Shown in pieces: positions 5,095 to 6,407 of a stretch of DNA of 6,407 bases. This DNA is from Planctomycetota bacterium (GTDB lineage: Bacteria; Planctomycetota; Planctomycetia; Planctomycetales; Planctomycetaceae), in assembly GCA_024278285.1 (NCBI GenBank), contig JAJRTM010000510.1:1-6407 (forward strand). The letters are read 5' to 3'. Position 1 is the stretch's first letter. Every line of letters starts with the position of its first letter. The translations under genes were made by a program, and so were the position numbers. The notes below the pieces were generated by a model. It was not told where the DNA came from and made no database searches. It saw only the letters and a list, made by a program, of their open reading frames with translations.

Positions 5095-6183
5095 CTAAGC
5101 ATCGTTCCATTTTCGCAGTCCGCTGGCGGTTAGAACTGCTTTTTGAACTGCCAGGTCATGTTGATGCGTGTAGGGAAATGATTTCTCCCCGCGGATGACC
5201 TGAGCAAATTCTTTCCAGCAACCGTGGTATCTTCCTTCCGATTTCGGTAGTTTGACCACCTGTGTGCCCGCTTTGAAATCGCCTGTTGCTTTTTCCAGAG
5301 TGAGCGTTAAGGCGGCTGGTTCCAGCGGTTTAATTTCGATAGTCCCCTTGCTGCCACAGACAACAAACTGCCGTCTGCGACTACCGTTAACTTCTACGAC
5401 AGAACTTCTAATCGTCGCGGTTGCTCTGGGGTATTCAAAAACAGAAAGCATGTTATCGAACAGCGGGTCGTCTTTAATTGTCTGACGATTATAACTGACC
5501 ACATTATCTGGAACGCCAAGTAAATGAAACAGCGGGTCAATCAAATGACAACCGAGTTCAAACATCGATCCCCCCGCATAGCGTGCGAGTTGCTGACGTC
5601 GCGTGACAGAAACTTTCTTGCTCATCACTCCATGAACTTCAAATAGATCACCCAGCCATCCGTTCTGGTTTGCCTGGAAAAGAAATTGAAACGCGGGGTT
5701 GTAACGGAACATGTATCCCATTTGAATCGTTAACGACTTCTCCGCAGCAGCGCGATGCAGTTTTTCAAGTTGCGGTAATGATTCGCCTGCCGGTTTATCA
5801 AGATGAATATGAAAACCAGCATCGATGCACCGCTGCGCTGTGGAAAGCAGGTTGCAGACTTCTGTTTCTACCGCAACCACCTGCAAGCCCGGCGTTGAAA
5901 ACAATTCTTTCTCCGTCAGACGTTTTGCACCTCGATAGACAGCAGTATCAGCAATCTGTTTGTAGCGAGATTCATCCGGTTCAACATAGCCCACAAAATC
6001 GTATAAATCTGGCAATGCACGAAGCGTATTAATTTGCCCTCCCGCATGGGCATGCCTGGTACCGATTTGCCCGACTTTAATTCGAGTCGCTGGCTGATCA
6101 GGCTTATTCGCGAGCGCCAACGGCGACAATGAAACAACAGACGAACCAACCGCAAAATTCTGCATAAAATGACGACGAAGCAT
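5095..6183 (-). CDS. Gfo/Idh/MocA-family oxidoreductase with Tat signal
   Basis: A 362-residue NAD(P)-dependent oxidoreductase of the sugar/inositol dehydrogenase superfamily. The N-terminus MLRRHFMQNFAVG resembles a twin-arginine signal (RRHFMQ), followed by a short apolar stretch and LALANKP, so export as a folded, cofactor-loaded protein is likely. The Rossmann domain covers about 34-155. The nucleotide loop reads GQIGTRHAHAGG (38-49), with Arg43 where the family usually has Gly. The EKP motif appears as LDKPAG (128-133), Lys130 being the likely catalytic lysine. GGSMFELGCHLID (204-216), with His213 and Asp216, is the C-terminal domain active-site signature. The first ATG is preferred because it retains the twin arginines; AGGAAA lies about 10 bases upstream. 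The sugar-like substrate is unknown. The gene lies 68 bases downstream of an esterase-like gene on the same strand. Confidence 0.88.
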   Translation of the reverse strand: MLRRHFMQNFAVGSSVVSLSPLALANKPDQPATRIKVGQIGTRHAHAGGQINTLRALPDLYDFVGYVEPDESRYKQIADTAVYRGAKRLTEKELFSTPGLQVVAVETEVCNLLSTAQRCIDAGFHIHLDKPAGESLPQLEKLHRAAAEKSLTIQMGYMFRYNPAFQFLFQANQNGWLGDLFEVHGVMSKKVSVTRRQQLARYAGGSMFELGCHLIDPLFHLLGVPDNVVSYNRQTIKDDPLFDNMLSVFEYPRATATIRSSVVEVNGSRRRQFVVCGSKGTIEIKPLEPAALTLTLEKATGDFKAGTQVVKLPKSEGRYHGCWKEFAQVIRGEKSFPYTHQHDLAVQKAVLTASGLRKWNDA

Positions 6184-6251
6184 AATGATTATTTCCTATT
6201 ATTTCCGTAGATGTTGTGTTTCGTTTTATTGAAAGAGGTTCCCGGTAAAGA

Positions 6252-6407
6252 TCACTCCAGCGAGGCCAGAAATATTTCGATCTGTTTTAAGGTTTCCAGA
6301 TACAGTTTATCATCGAACATTAAATAGCCGTGCCTGCCCTGTTTGTTGATCACCAGTTCGCAGCGGTTCCCTTTTTTCACTGCCAGTTCCTGATATTTTT
6401 TCGCCCC
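6252..6407 (-). CDS. alpha/beta-hydrolase/esterase, C-terminal 51 residues (cut by window edge)
   Basis: Entering at the right edge, an open frame on the minus strand runs 51 codons to a TGA at 6254-6252. It reads KKYQELAVKKGNRCELVINK, then GRHGYLMFD, then YLETLKQIEIFLASLE. Helix, GNRCEL strand, G-x-H-G turn, then a closing ETL...D/E.FL helix is the standard end of dienelactone-hydrolase/BD-FAE-type alpha/beta hydrolases. The His in GRHGY is the expected catalytic histidine. The nucleophile and acid lie outside the window. With 68 bases between its stop and the oxidoreductase start on the same strand, the two are likely one transcription unit. Ester substrate unknown. Confidence 0.75.
   Translation of the reverse strand, partial: GAKKYQELAVKKGNRCELVINKQGRHGYLMFDDKLYLETLKQIEIFLASLE

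Noticed and set aside
4700..5133. Small open frames on both strands crossing the GTAG repeat, both reading GCKHTILR
   Set aside because: The shared peptide arises only because the perfect inverted repeat is translated on either strand. These are repeat artefacts, not genes.
1..6407. CRISPR array, tRNA, rRNA, transposase or integrase gene
   Set aside because: No regularly spaced direct repeats, no tRNA arm pattern, and no transposase, integrase or Cas motifs were found on either strand.

Overview
The window looks like a piece of a planctomycete chromosome, with the Gimesia/Rubinisphaera group as the best guess. The evidence is indirect: moderate GC, a twin-arginine-exported Gfo/Idh/MocA oxidoreductase beside an alpha/beta-hydrolase, weak or absent Shine-Dalgarno sites on several genes, and abundant short inverted-repeat elements between genes. 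No rRNA, tRNA, CRISPR array, transposase or integrase is visible.

Layout: (1) at 1-150 (minus) is the 5' end of a SpoIIAA/STAS-like gene. (2) 151-735 is a divergent intergenic region carrying a 155-bp inverted-repeat element (277-431) with an exact 8-bp flanking direct repeat. (3) 736-2088 (plus) encodes a MacB/FtsX-type ABC permease without its ATPase or adaptor. (4) 2249-4186 (plus) encodes a secreted CocE/NonD (peptidase S15) hydrolase with an intact Ser-Asp-His triad. It is bracketed by inverted repeats of about 92 bp (2267-2358 and 4164-4255) that intrude into both ends of its reading frame. (5) 4361-4903 (plus) encodes a chorismate-lyase-like (DUF98/UbiC-like) protein. (6) 4904-5094 is a convergent intergenic region filled by a GTAG-headed inverted pair (4920-5072) resembling a REP pair (BIME). 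(7) 5095-6183 (minus) encodes the Gfo/Idh/MocA oxidoreductase, and 6252-6407 (minus) is the 3' end of an alpha/beta-hydrolase/esterase, probably co-transcribed with it.

The genes do not form one evident pathway. The permease, S15 hydrolase and oxidoreductase all act at or outside the inner membrane. The oxidoreductase and esterase look like a small catabolic pair. The notable content lies between the genes: three different families of structured inverted repeats in 6.4 kb. In the first, the two arms differ only at positions that pair within each arm's own hairpin. The third encloses a complete passenger gene with no transposase, an arrangement like a mobile insertion cassette.
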